The position numbers and the translations under genes are program-made. The notes under the pieces are model-generated. The model made no database searches. It saw only the letters and a program-made list of their open reading frames with translations, and was not told the DNA's origin. 64,000 bases of DNA. It comes from Dermacentor variabilis. Lineage: Eukaryota; Arthropoda; Arachnida; Ixodida; Ixodidae. Positions within the stretch are counted from its first letter, which is position 1, and the number at the start of each line of letters is the position of its first letter. Where the stretch lies: positions 204,966,127-205,030,126 of the forward strand of contig NC_134569.1 of assembly GCF_050947875.1 (NCBI RefSeq), given 5' to 3'. This document shows, piece after piece, positions 54,401 to 64,000 of the stretch.

Positions 54401-54603
54401 GCACACCAACCGAGCACTGCAGATGAGAGACCCTGGCTGAGACTTACCTGCAGCCTTTACCACTTTCCTATACTCATCTCTTACAGCAATATCGCCAACT
54501 CGCTGTATCCTACCACCTCCACACAAACACTCGCTCACAAAGAGGCTGTGGACTGACGAAGACTGCATACTAATATTTATCCCCATCTTAGCCCTATACC
54601 ATG

Positions 54604-55393
54604 TGTTGTGTGTTAGAGAGTGACAGTGTGCAAAGCCAGTGTCGTAGATAAAGGGAGTGGTGTGGCGACGACGACTTAACATAGAGAGCGAATGGGTGAG
54701 CACAAGAAGGTGACAATGAAGAAGCGATGCGCAGGATTTCTGACGCGCCGTCAAAACAAAATACTAAAAAGAAAAGAACCATTAAGGAACGTACACGATG
54801 GGTGACCTAGAAGAAAATGAAGGACGAAGAGATGAGAGAGAGACCCTAGAACGGCGCAACGGTGTTCGGACGCAAGTGAGCGCCGTAGAAGTCTGCGTCC
54901 GCCGGGAGCGGGAGTAAGCCGTCGGGCCATGAGCCCGAGCTTCCAGACTCCTACTGGTAGAACCTGGACTGCCTAGCCTCCGGAGCCAGTACAAGGTCCC
55001 ATCGCATGACAACCTAGAGTTCGCTCAAGGAGCGACCAGTGCCTTTCGTCGACGACGGCTCGGCGCTCTTCACCTACGTGACCATGTGCGAAAACTGTTG
55101 GTGAGCCGCACCCCGCTCTCAGTCAACTGTCCTTGTGTATTCGGACACACCTAACTATAGGATTAGAATAGCGGTGACTTTGATTAATGAGAATTGCGTT
55201 ATAAGCAGTGAAAAGTGCTCTTTATCCTTGTTTTTTTTTTCTATCCTTTGTTTGTGTGCTTTCTTTCCACTTGCTATATGTAAATATACATTCTTCTTTC
55301 ACTTCTGAAATCAAACGTTCTCATCCTTCATTTGAATAGAAAACATTGATAGCGATATTATATTATTTAGCGTTCCATAAACGAACTATGACA
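54604..55393 (+). mobile_element. Solo LTR, 790 bp, with 5-bp target duplication
   Basis: Begins TGTTGTGTGTTAGAGAGTG and ends AACGAACTATGACA, the TG...CA ends of an LTR. The flanks are CCATG at 54599-54603 and again CCATG at 55394-55398. Removing one flank and the insert rejoins the LINE reading. No internal coding part is present, so this arose by recombination between two LTRs of a full element. It lies in the LINE 3' to RNase H. The family looks gypsy-like from size and target length only. Confidence 0.9.
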
Positions 55394-55398
55394 CCATG

Positions 55399-55640
55399 TC
55401 ACCCATTCCACTCTGCGCTCGTACAGATATCCTCACTGTGATGAACACACCTCCTTGTATCCCTCAGTGTGACCATGCGGACATATACCCAACGTTCTGT
55501 CCATTCGCAACCTTTCTGACCAGTGGAAAGCAGCGCTGACCAGCTCAGATCGACACGTCCAGCTACAGCTGGTAGGGCTGGCACACCAGGCAGTTGGTGC
55601 TGCAGTACTTGCGGGCTGAGGAGCTTACCTACCAGCAAGT
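55399..55640 (+). pseudogene. LINE C-terminal tail after the solo LTR
   Basis: Frames across 55399-55625 read YPHCDEHTSLYPSV, a decayed form of the Cys/His motif, and then SDQWKAALTSSDRHVQLQLV with GLAHQAVGAAVLAG and a stop near 55620. The last part (residue pattern W-x-A-x-L-x-S, then a helix) is the usual end of these LINE proteins. Confidence 0.65.
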
Positions 55641-55856
55641 GAAGCTCGAACAGCTTGCACACTCGTTCTCTTTTCGAAACATGTTTGATACCACTACAGC
55701 TCGGACATAGCTTTTCCAGCATTGAAATGACTGTACCTCATTTTAGTGCGTGCACAAATTTTCTTATTGTGACTCCTCACCTTAACTTTTTTCAAGTAGC
55801 TGAAAATACCTTTCCTAAACCACGGGAAACATAGGGACTGTGGGAGATGGGAATTC
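55641..55856. other. LINE 3' flank, nothing recognised
   Basis: Probable 3' UTR of the LINE. No poly(A) or AATAAA-repeat end is clear. Confidence 0.3.
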
Positions 55857-55992
55857 AAGACGATGAGCAAAACGAAAACAAGGTAAAAGCTGGAGCCAAC
55901 GTTTTAAAGCATATGTCGCCTTGATGAAGACAAGTCCACTTGTCGAAACGCTGGCTTCTGCCCTTTCACCTTGTTATCGTTTTGCTCGTCTT
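55857..55992. repeat. Fold-back repeat, ~47-bp arms, with hammerhead-like core
   Basis: Left arm 55857-55904 (AGACGATGAGCAAAACGAAA on, ending GGAGCCAACGTTT) pairs with right arm 55946-55992 (AAACGCTGGC on, ending GTTTTGCTCGTCTT) with few mismatches. The loop holds TTGATGAAGACAAG TCCA CTTGTCGAAAC. The order TGATGA, a 6-bp stem, GAAAC resembles the hammerhead ribozyme core that Penelope-like elements carry. The consensus C before TGATGA is a T here, so catalysis is doubtful. The same kind of sequence is common in tick DNA. Confidence 0.7.
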
Positions 55993-57289
55993 CGTAAGCC
56001 ATGTGTCACAAAATGTAAACTTCACAACAATATCAGGACCATTGTGGTTTTTACTAGCTTATCTAAACAATCTTTTTGTCACGCAGATTGCATACCTTTG
56101 TTGACATCTGTTTTCTGAGCTTATGCAGTGAAATCTACTCGGCCGAGTAGGTTCGAAAACTATAAAAGCTGATATGACACATGAATAAAAAAAACCAATC
56201 TTTTATATGCTGTTCCCAGTAAAAACCAGTGTCTTAAGCTGACAGCAAGGTCAAAGCAGTGCTAAACGTTACATAATTTATTTGAGCAAACAACTGCATA
56301 AACCGCATACACAAGCTACGGTATCATATTAAGCAGTACCAAAGTTAAATTTTTCAGCCAGAGCTGTAACAGTCAATTGTACACAATAATAAACTGGCCA
56401 CAATCATTCCAAGCACAATAATTCTATCAAGAAATGATGGTCAATTTAGGAGAGCAGTTGGGACCTATATTTCTGGTCAACGCAATGTAGTCTACAACAT
56501 CATATTGACTCTATAAGCTAACATGTTTTATTTTTAATGTTCAATTCCTCATAAAAAGTTTTTGTTGTTTGCACACCCCTTGCAGCTCTGAAACTAAGGC
56601 ACCACTTCGAGCGACCGTGCGCCTTGTTCGGTGAGAGCAGGCGTAAGCTCAGCAAATGAGTCTAAATTTTGTCTCATACACACTCCACATGCGCGAGGAC
56701 GACGCACCTTGCCTTCTTCTGGTGCGGTTTGCATTAGCCACCAAAGAAAACTAAAGTTGGTTCACAGTAAAACACTCACGAGCCTGCTGCTACTGGTTTC
56801 GTGGTTGGTCTCGGCTCTCCGTGCGCTACCACCAGCTTGCACATACAAACACGTGCTATTTTTTATACTCGCACTAAACATCCACCGCGCAGCAGACACA
56901 TACTGCCATTTCTCAAATCGCGAAATAACTTGAAATCTACAAAAAAAAAGAGAAAACAGAAATATCTCCCGAGTTAAAGTGAAAGCCTTCTGCGAGCGCT
57001 CGCATGTCGGATGATGTCGATGGTGATGCTAATGCCTGAGATACATTTCTACTTAAAACAAAATAAGTTTCCAACAAATAAACCTGCATTTATAAGAAAT
57101 CAATGTCTTGTAAAACGTTTCGATAATTTTACATGAAGTTACCAACCGAAATTTACAGAAACAAACCATACAGTTTTTCACTATATAAATCGCAGACCGC
57201 AAAAATTAAAAAGAAGAGGACGAGCTTAGTAGTCCCACTCATGTTCCAATCCTAAAATATTCCTCAGTGAGTACACTATCTCCCGCTAA
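55993..57289. other. AT-rich, no gene recognised
   Basis: No frame with a motif. The 100-codon frame at 56631-56933 is featureless apart from one hydrophobic stretch. Confidence 0.35.
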
Positions 57290-57325
57290 AGGCGCCGCAA
57301 TAAAAGCAAGTTTATTGCGGCGCCT
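57290..57325. repeat. Perfect 15-bp inverted repeat
   Basis: AGGCGCCGCAATAAA (57290-57304) and TTTATTGCGGCGCCT (57311-57325) form a GC-rich hairpin with a 6-base loop. Each arm contains AATAAA on one strand, so it could serve as a two-way polyadenylation signal or be a fold-back relic. Confidence 0.85.
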
Positions 57326-57518
57326 CTCAATAGGGATTCGAAAAATTTGTTTGTGGGAATTCATAGTGTTTTTTCTCTTTCTTAACCTAGGTAGGACATT
57401 AGGCAGTATAATAGCAAGAGCTTGACGGCGCAACCCACCACCCCGTTCCAAAGGAGACGCTTATAACATCCATCCATTTATTTTAACCAACAAACTTTCT
57501 CCCACCTTATCATAACGC

Positions 57519-57530
<12 letters not shown>
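57326..57530. other. Short spacer, nothing recognised
   Basis: A short minus-strand frame (57239-57451) overlaps the hairpin and has no motif. Confidence 0.3.

Positions 57531-57558
<28 letters not shown>
57531..57558. repeat. (TTA)n microsatellite
   Basis: About nine TTA units without interruption. Confidence 0.95.
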
Positions 57559-58785
57559 GGTCAGAAATACCTATCCGAGCTCCCACCTGACCTATGCCCC
57601 CACTGAGGCCACAGTTCAAAATTTTAGCGGTTTGTCGGTTTTTCACGCGGCTTCCTGGTTAACGCGTCTTTTGCGCTGATTTTTCACGTTAGTTCGCTTG
57701 TTTGAAGTGGCGCACTCCCTAGCGGCGAAGTAGAGATCTTCAGCCGTGCGATCTGCATCATACGCGGATCCGGATTGCAAATGCTTGTCTGCGGAAGGAC
57801 ATACCGGTGAGTCTCTGCTAGGACATTGCTGCTTGCGTAGTGGTTAGGCGGAATCTAAAGTACGAAATAGCTTAGAAAAGTAGGCCCTAGGTTCTTGGTG
57901 CAACAGCGAGCATCAAGAACGTCTCGCAACTAGTCTAATAAAAAATGCCGGAACCTGCGTTTTATCAAAGCAAGCATTTTGAAAAGGGGCACCTTTCAAC
58001 GCGCAATCGCCTGTAAGAGCAGTCATCGGCACTTCAGCAGCACGAATAAAATATAAAGTAGTGGCTTCCCTAGAAATTATTTTGTGAGTAGCGCTGCTAG
58101 CGCCTGAAGCTAATGTGAAATAAACTAAACCTACCTTAACCTTCAAATTTTTTGTGTGCATGCTAACATAACTCACCCTTCAAAGGGAAGCCGTTAGCAC
58201 TTATTCTTGCTGTAGCGTAGAATACTTGCAGATTCAGACAAATCTGATTGAGATGCCAGTAGTAACTACTATTCGTAACTGAAGTTACTATTGTCTTGCA
58301 GTAATCAACGACTACCTTTGCGGCCTGGAATTTAGCAAGCTGCCAATGAGCATCACACATATGCAAAGCTAAAATTTTGCTAACAGGAGCAAGAAATCTC
58401 TCCAGTAAAAGTGCTGCAGAAAGTGCACAAATTCAAGCAAGGTACGTTTTTATGTGTTTTGCACTTGGCTGTCAATATCCTAATGTCTTTGCTTTTGGTG
58501 TTTTATGCTACTGTTATATGGCTTTGAGTATGTTCTCTGCATTTCTGATACATACTTTACTTCTCTTTCAGACAAGCTTAAGGCAGGCATGATCAATGTA
58601 AAGCTACAGACTGCAAGCATGAAAAAAAAGCTCAGCTGTCCCCACAGGACAGCCGAGCTGTACTCAGATGCGACCCCAAGGCTTTTAATTGGCTTTTAAT
58701 TAATGATATTTGGCATACACCTCGAGGGTTCATTATCTCTCATGCCTGTTGGGTGCTGATCCTATAAGTAGTTGTTTTTATATTG
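57559..58785. other. No gene recognised
   Basis: No protein motif in either strand's short frames. A small hairpin, AGCTCAGCTGTCC paired with GGACAGCCGAGCT, lies near 58629-58660. The end of this block may already be the decayed 5' edge of the LINE 3' end below. Confidence 0.35.
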
Positions 58786-59159
58786 CGTTCAGAATATTCA
58801 GTTAGAATTGACTGGGAAGGTTTGCCTAACTTTCTCTGCCTAATCCACAAACTGTATTACAATACATCCTTACACGAAGATTTTTTTCAGCCAGCACTAG
58901 CTTTTATTTCCACGACACGGTCCACCTTTCAATGTATGTACCCCATGCGGTACACCAAATTATGCATGATCCTTCATCCCCTCTACCATTATCAACTGGA
59001 GGAGCTTGCCACATCGTAGTGCCATAAATACTGATTTTGAGATTTTCCACAGCCTTCTTCTGTTTGGACGTCCCAGCCTTGTACATAGGTTTTACTATAT
59101 TTACCCCTCTCTGGTGCTGCTCTGAGTGCGGCGCTTCTCAGGACCTCATTACAGTTATT

Positions 59160-59163
<4 letters not shown>

Positions 59164-59212
<49 letters not shown>
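59164..59212. repeat. (TGTC)n microsatellite
   Basis: Twelve or so TGTC units, with one TGTT variant near the end, inside the LINE 3' UTR. Confidence 0.95.
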
Positions 59213-59213
<1 letters not shown>

Positions 59214-59339
59214 AAGAATGCCATTGCCTTCCTTACAAACTTCTGCTCCTGTTGGCATTGTATCGTGCCTTTGATTGATATTTTTGTTGCTGCCCCCTCC
59301 CCTTATGCAATACCCTCACTTCAGCACTTGTAAGGGTTG

Positions 59340-59364
59340 AATAAATAAATAAATAAATAAATAT
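59340..59364 (+). repeat. (AATA)n LINE tail
   Basis: AATAAATAAATAAATAAATA, the short-repeat 3' terminus of an L2/CR1-type LINE. The minus-strand LINE at 61.4-63.5 kb ends in a similar repeat. Confidence 0.9.
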
Positions 59365-59365
59365 C

Positions 59366-60743
59366 CACTAGACAAACCACCAAAAAGGTTCGATACGACG
59401 GAAACACTCAGCAGCACTATAATGATGACATCATGGTGCAATAAAGCCACTGCCCCTTTATAGTCCTAATGTTTGCTTTGGTCTATTAATGAAAATGTAA
59501 CACCGAAAAATGACTCTACTATCCAGCTAAATATGTTTCTGAATGATGGAAAATTTCTACTGCCAAATGCCACATCAGATGACAAAATGTTTTGCCTACA
59601 CTTGAATATGCGCTGACATTTCATTAATATAAAGAAGCTTGCAAATTCTTTTACCACAGACAAGATCAATTACACAAAACAATAATGTAGACATGCTGAC
59701 TCTTGCAACTAAGGTTTATTCATGGAAACAGCATGATTGTGTATCCAATGAAGAACCAAACTAGCAAGAACTTATGAACACCATCTGTGCATGTGAAACA
59801 TGACAGAGCATGCACAGAGCCCTGTCGTACAGAGTATTCACAACAGATATGTGAAAAATACATCAATTCACTACCTATGTCTTCAATTCTCTGAGAAGGG
59901 AAGCTAGTATCAGGTGTGACATACTGAGTGGACAAAAAGGTTCTTCATGCTTGAAGCCAGCTGCATCATAAGAGTTCAATGTTTTTAGCAATCTGTAAAA
60001 TATGTACAAAAGCAGGGGATATGTCATGTGTGAACTACCATGTGTACAAAAACAAATACCAGCGAAGAAGATACGGGTGAAACAATGGCAATTTCTCAGG
60101 ACAAGGAGTTCAGTGCATTTGTGAATACAAGTTTGAAGTGGCTATGCACAAAGCCAAATGGATGCTCAGAATTAGAAAGTTTCGTGAAAATAGGGCTACA
60201 CCTGTAATTTCCAGATAGACGACAAGGAGCTGGTAATTCCCAAGAACAGCTTCAGGCTGGAAAACTTGGATGTCTCAATATCGCACGGCTATTTCAAGAA
60301 ACACTACATAAAAAAAAGCTGAGTCGAGCACACAAAGCAATCCAACACATATAAACTTCTGCATGACAGGCTGCATGTGAACAATAGCATCCATATATGA
60401 GATCACCAAAACAACTGCAGAGTTCCTTGGTGCAATATTGACGCTACAACCAAAACTGCCATCAAATGAACTCTTGGGAGCAAAATATAGAATTCATAAA
60501 CGAAACACTTCTGCCTTGCTATAAGATTCAAAAAACATGCAACAAATAGAAGTTTGGACATGTTCATTTACTGTTTGATCCACATATAGTAATCACTGAA
60601 ACATACGACTACTGTGATCGATTTCTGACAATTGCAAGTTGCATCCTTGTTACTCTTACATTTCCTACTGTGAGGGTCTTCTTGCTACAAGTGCAGGCAC
60701 GCTAATCCTCAAAAAGTGCATTGCCTTTGACACCAACGGCTGC
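59366..60743. other. AT-rich, no gene recognised
   Basis: No frame longer than about 70 codons, and no motif on either strand. Confidence 0.35.
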
Positions 60744-61332
60744 TGTTAAAGGGCCCCTGACCAGGCTCAGAAAGAAATTTCTGTAATCTGTTGGTGGCTG
60801 CAAAGCGCCATGCAGTGAGTTCTACTTAAATAATTTTTAATGTCGGTATAGTAACAGTGGAGATACAAGCTGATCCAATCATGCAAAACAACCGTGTGAG
60901 GAGCAGACTACTCTTACCCGAGGACAGGCTCTCTTCCAGTGCCTCAGTGAGTGTTAGTGAGCTGCAACTCTCATTTGGCCTCCTCCATATCTAGTCCTAT
61001 GAGTCACTTGACATCCGTTTGCACTGCATCGCATGCTGTCACCTTGCCACTGATAAGCCACCTCATAAATTCCAATGCTGCTTCGTCTCGCAGTGATCGG
61101 CTGAGTAATGCATGACATGCATGGTGACACGTGCCCCAACCTACTGCGAGTGCTCGAGTCGTTTGCTGACCAAGGCTGAGGAGAAAGTGCTGTGTTTCGT
61201 CAGAATTTTCTACTGTTTTCTTGTTGCATATGTATGTAAAATTTTGCAGACACAATCAGCATCATGCGATCTATGGGCCACGTGTGAGAGTTTGAAATGG
61301 CCAAACCTGGCTAGTCAGGCGCCCTTTTAACA
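60744..61332. mobile_element. TIR element (MITE-like), about 590 bp
   Basis: Left end TGTTAAAGGGCCCCTGAC and right end, as reverse complement, TGTTAAAAGGGCGCCTGAC: 17 of 18 positions agree after one single-base gap. The interior has no transposase. I recognise the TTAAAGGGCCCCTGACCAGG start from a common tick repeat. No target duplication was found by eye. Confidence 0.7.
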
Positions 61333-61436
61333 CCAATCATGACAGTTTATTATGCAAGCTTGATTTTTCCTGTAGTCTGTTCATTGTAGCTAGAACCTAC
61401 GGGCCTGATGCTAAACGCGAATATTTGCAAAAATTG
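61333..61436. other. Short spacer
   Basis: Nothing recognised between the TIR element and the LINE tail. Confidence 0.3.
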
Positions 61437-61598
61437 TATTTATTTATTCATTTATTTATTGCCCTCAAGGCCAATGGCATTACAGACGAGAGTGGAAGAA
61501 AAAAATACAATCAAAGAAAACAAGGTACAGCTTGTTACATTAACAATTTCAAACAGGCATGAACTTAAACAATTGGTGGTTAGTGCCTCGCGAAAACG

Positions 61599-62282
61599 TT
61601 AGATATCAATGATTGATGCAATGTCAGCAGGAAGGTGGTTCCACGCAATTGCTGTGTGCGGAAGAAAAGATTTGGAAAAAGTTTGTTTTACAAAATGGAT
61701 ACCTATTTTATGGCGATGGTCAATGCGGTTGGACATATATTGCGGTGATAGAACACATCTGTTGTGAAGAACGGTATGGTAGTATATGTTGTGAAAGAAA
61801 TTGAAGTGGCTAAGTTTTCGACGCGTGGCTAGAGACGGAAGGCAAAGGCTGACTTTTATGGTTGTTATGGTAGCAGTGCAATTGTAGTTAGAGAGAATGT
61901 AACGAGTCAGGTTATTCTGAACAAGTTCTAGGGTGGTGATTAATTTTACATGCATAGGATTCCACACAGAGGCAGCATATTCAAGCTTTGGTCGAATTAA
62001 TGTTTTGTAAAGTGTTAGTTTAACTGAAGAGAAAACAGTGGAAAAGTTGCGGCGTAAGTATCCTAGCACACCGTTAGCGTTGTCAATAATGTTTTCTGTG
62101 TGCACTGGCCAATTTAAATTACATGATATATGAACACCTACGTATTTATAAGATGTGACAGATTCTAGTGGAACATTGTTCAAAAGATAAGTAGGAGGAC
62201 TGCTAGTGTTTCGGGCGACACACATAACCTTACATTTTTGTACGTTCCATTTGCCATGTTTTACGCCATTTAAGTGCAGCAA
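61599..62282 (-). pseudogene. LINE ORF2 thumb and C-terminal domain
   Basis: A 227-codon frame beginning within the RT thumb. It contains WNVQKCKVMCVARN, SYKYVGVHISCNLNW, LYKTLIRPKLEYAASVWNP and the C-terminal phrase FLPHTAIAWNHLPADI. No RNase H follows, as usual for CR1/L2 elements. It is separated from the palm block by stops and a frame change. Confidence 0.85.
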
Positions 62283-62397
62283 CTATGTAAGATTGGAGAA
62301 TGTTAGTATCCCTATCGGTATTAATTTCACGGAAAATTAGACAGTCGCCCGCGAAGAGAAGGATGTCAGAGGAAACAATGGAAGCCAGATCATTAAT

Positions 62398-62877
62398 CTA
62401 AATTAAGAATAGAAGGGGTCCAAGGATGGACCCTTGGGGAACGCCAGAATGAATGCTAGTGAAGGATGAGTTATGGCCATTACCACCAACAAATTGTAGT
62501 CTGTTAAGAAGGAAGGATTCAATCCACTTAAAAAGGTTAGGGTCAAGGTTGAGAAAACTTAGTTTGTGGAGTAGCAGCTGATGACACACTTTGTCGAATG
62601 CCTTAGGGAAGTCCAGGAACAGGCAGTACGCACTGGGTGATTCGTCAAGAATATTGTTCAATTTACGAGTAAATGACAAGATCTGAGTTTCACACGAGTA
62701 TGTTTTACAAAAGCCATGTTGTGCAGATGTGGAAAAAGCATTATCTTCAAGAAAACTAACTAATGATTTAAATATCACATGTTCAAGTAGTTTGCAGCGT
62801 GTGATAGTGAGCGAAATGGGGCGACAATTAAAGGGTGAAGTTTTAGTGCCAGACTTATGGAGCGGAACCACCTTCAA
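62398..62877 (-). pseudogene. LINE reverse transcriptase, fingers and palm
   Basis: A 159-codon frame with all early RT motifs: MKVVPLHKSGTKTSPFNCRP, ISLTITRCKLLEHVI, FLDFPKAFDKVCHQLLLHKL (first catalytic Asp) and HSGVPQGSILGPLLFLI. It stops just before the second catalytic box, which, read through the stop, is LFAGDC at 62344-62355, so FADD has become FAGD. The enzyme copies element RNA into DNA at a nick; this copy cannot. Confidence 0.85.
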
Positions 62878-63026
62878 AATTTTCCAGTCTGTAGGAAGAC
62901 TAGATGTGTCAAGAGATAGCTGGAAAATTTTTGTTAATAAAATGTAACTATAGACTGACGTATTATTTAAAAATTTAGCGCATATAGAATCATATCCAGG
63001 AGATGCACTGTTACGTAATGAATCAG

Positions 63027-63446
63027 TTAGTTTAGGAAACCTGGTACATCAACAAAGACAGTATACATAAAGGAAAAATCAGTGTGGTACAGATCTGGTA
63101 GCTGTACATTTGAAACAGGGCAAAAGTTTTTAACAAATACGTCGTTTAATGTTGCAGCACATAAGTAGTAAAAAATGCTATCACCATTATGGCTTTCAAG
63201 TGAAATGAATGATTCACATGCTGGGTTTATGAGATGACAAAATTTTTTAACACTGCCCTTCAGCAGAAATGGAAGAGTTGTTGACATGAAGATAGCCTTA
63301 GCGGATTTGAGCGCTTGTACGTAAGCGTCAGAGGGTAACTGATAGGGGGCCCACCTGGAGTTAATCTGCGAGAATTTAGCTAAACGATACACATAAGATA
63401 GAGCGATACTGAAACTTGGTAGCTCCGACATATCACAGTTATTCAC
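63027..63446 (-). pseudogene. LINE ORF2 region before RT
   Basis: A 139-codon frame corresponding to the linker between endonuclease and RT (SSMKK/FCHLIN-type, with VKKFCHLINPACESFISLES). Its right-hand end loses similarity at about 63480, which marks the 5' truncation point. Confidence 0.6.
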
Positions 63447-63480
63447 AAACCTAGTAAAGTGCTATGTTCCAAGATAAAAG

Positions 63481-64000
63481 AATGCGGGGAAGACTACTTT
63501 ACAGTAGCACTGGGTTGCTTTACTTTGGAAAAAATAAGAACAATTCTTCCACTTATCAAACTGAGAAACTCGTATGGTTGATGAAGTAGTGGTAGGTTTT
63601 AAATTGTCAGTGATAATAGAACAGCCAACAGTGTTCAACATGTAATCTCATAGTTATTCTCAAAATTGACTGGGAGCCCAGAAGTTTAAAGCAGAGCAGG
63701 CAGCGGTAACAGAACGAACACTGCATGCATTCTTGCACGTGGTAGCTGCTGTTGCACTAGACTCCAAAAATCTTGCAGCGCAGACAACAATTAAGCAACA
63801 TTTATCTACAAGTTTACTCGCCAGCATGCCTGAAGACTGCCATACGATGCCCGTGATCCTGGTACATAAGTTAGGCAGTATGCAGAAAATCACTATTTGC
63901 CATTGCATATCCGTAACTTGCATTTCCTGTCGGTTATTAATAACAGTAGCCAAATACCTCAACGTTGTTCTCAGTAAAAAATATACACCTTTTGATGCTC
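63481..64000. other. No gene recognised
   Basis: A 100-codon minus-strand frame (63660-63962) is Cys/Ala-rich (ATAATTCKNACSVRSVTAAC) and has no match I know. Could be the edge of an unrecognised element. Confidence 0.3.

Larger units (their letters stand above)
49900..55640 (+). mobile_element. LINE split by two later LTR-element insertions
   Basis: Three LINE blocks lie in order and in one orientation: endonuclease (49900-50780), RT and RNase H (52990-54600), and the C-terminal Cys/His tail (55399-55640). Between them are a BEL/Pao-like element and a solo LTR, each flanked by LINE sequence that reads on across the gap. RNase H places the LINE with the I/Jockey-like group, and the C-terminal pattern resembles the fragment at 10.5 kb. 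Confidence 0.75.
58786..59365 (+). mobile_element. L2/CR1-like LINE 3' end
   Basis: A plus-strand reading FIPSTIINWRSLPHRSAINT (about 58970-59030) is the usual C-terminal phrase of CR1/L2-type ORF2 (F-P-R-T-I-x-x-W-N-S-L-P). After it come a (TGTC)n run, then CTTATGCAATACCCTC, GTAAGGGTTG and an AATAAATA repeat tail, the characteristic 3' end of these elements. It is 5'-truncated. Confidence 0.7.
61437..63480 (-). mobile_element. CR1/L2-like LINE, 3' two-thirds of ORF2
   Basis: On the minus strand the order is a pre-RT region (63446-63027), RT (62877-62283), thumb and C-terminal domain (62282-61599), a 3' UTR with CCATTGGCCTTGAGGGCAAT and an AATAAATGAATAAATA tail near 61437-61462. The endonuclease part is missing. 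The element is old but has long open blocks. Confidence 0.85.

Overview
This window is animal genomic DNA, most likely from a hard (ixodid) tick of the Rhipicephalus/Dermacentor type. The basis is recognition, not a search: a tRNA-headed SINE resembling the tick Ruka family, tick-style CR1/L2-like and I/Jockey-like LINEs ending in AATAAA repeats, a dispersed ~60-bp repeat with the phrase CACTGGGTATG, tick-type PIF/Harbinger and SWIM-domain MULE genes, and an intronless neprilysin-like (M13) gene. There are no operons or bacterial signals. Real coding DNA is sparse; most of the window is nested, decayed mobile DNA plus satellites.

Layout. 1-10 kb: LINE RNase H/RT pieces on the minus strand, a composite repeat at 1.6-2.2 kb, CCAAT-bearing 37-bp tandem repeats at 4.1 kb, and a long but inactivated I/Jockey-like LINE on the plus strand (about 4.5-9.85 kb). 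10-14 kb: the only clear host-type gene, a single-exon M13 peptidase homolog on the minus strand whose zinc site is lost. 14-25 kb: a Ruka-like SINE, an (AT)n tract, a CR1-like RT fragment, a 305-bp (TATC)n array, a second copy of the composite repeat, and several inverted repeats including a near-perfect 106-bp palindrome. 25-34 kb: at least four partial PIF/Harbinger copies, one internally inverted, and a minus-strand multi-exon gene remnant with a coiled-coil-like tail. 34-41.3 kb: a MULE-derived SWIM zinc-finger gene that lacks its transposase-core exon. 41.44-46.73 kb: an apparently complete two-gene PIF/Harbinger element with matching terminal inverted repeats, an intact 354-residue transposase (plus) and a convergent Myb/SANT-like gene (minus). 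47.4-49.9 kb: an internally deleted Ty3/gypsy element with both LTRs. 49.9-55.7 kb: a LINE interrupted by a BEL/Pao-like LTR element and by a 790-bp solo LTR with a 5-bp target duplication. 55.8-64 kb: a fold-back repeat, a LINE 3' end, a ~590-bp TIR element and a long decayed CR1/L2-like LINE on the minus strand.

How they work together: the best functional unit is the Harbinger element at 41.4-46.7 kb, where transposase and Myb-like partner would act jointly (in known Harbinger systems the Myb-like protein imports the transposase and helps it bind DNA). The M13 gene looks translatable but probably does not cleave peptides. Everything else is best read as relics, with nesting that gives relative ages. 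All family calls are from reading the sequence; none has been checked against a database.
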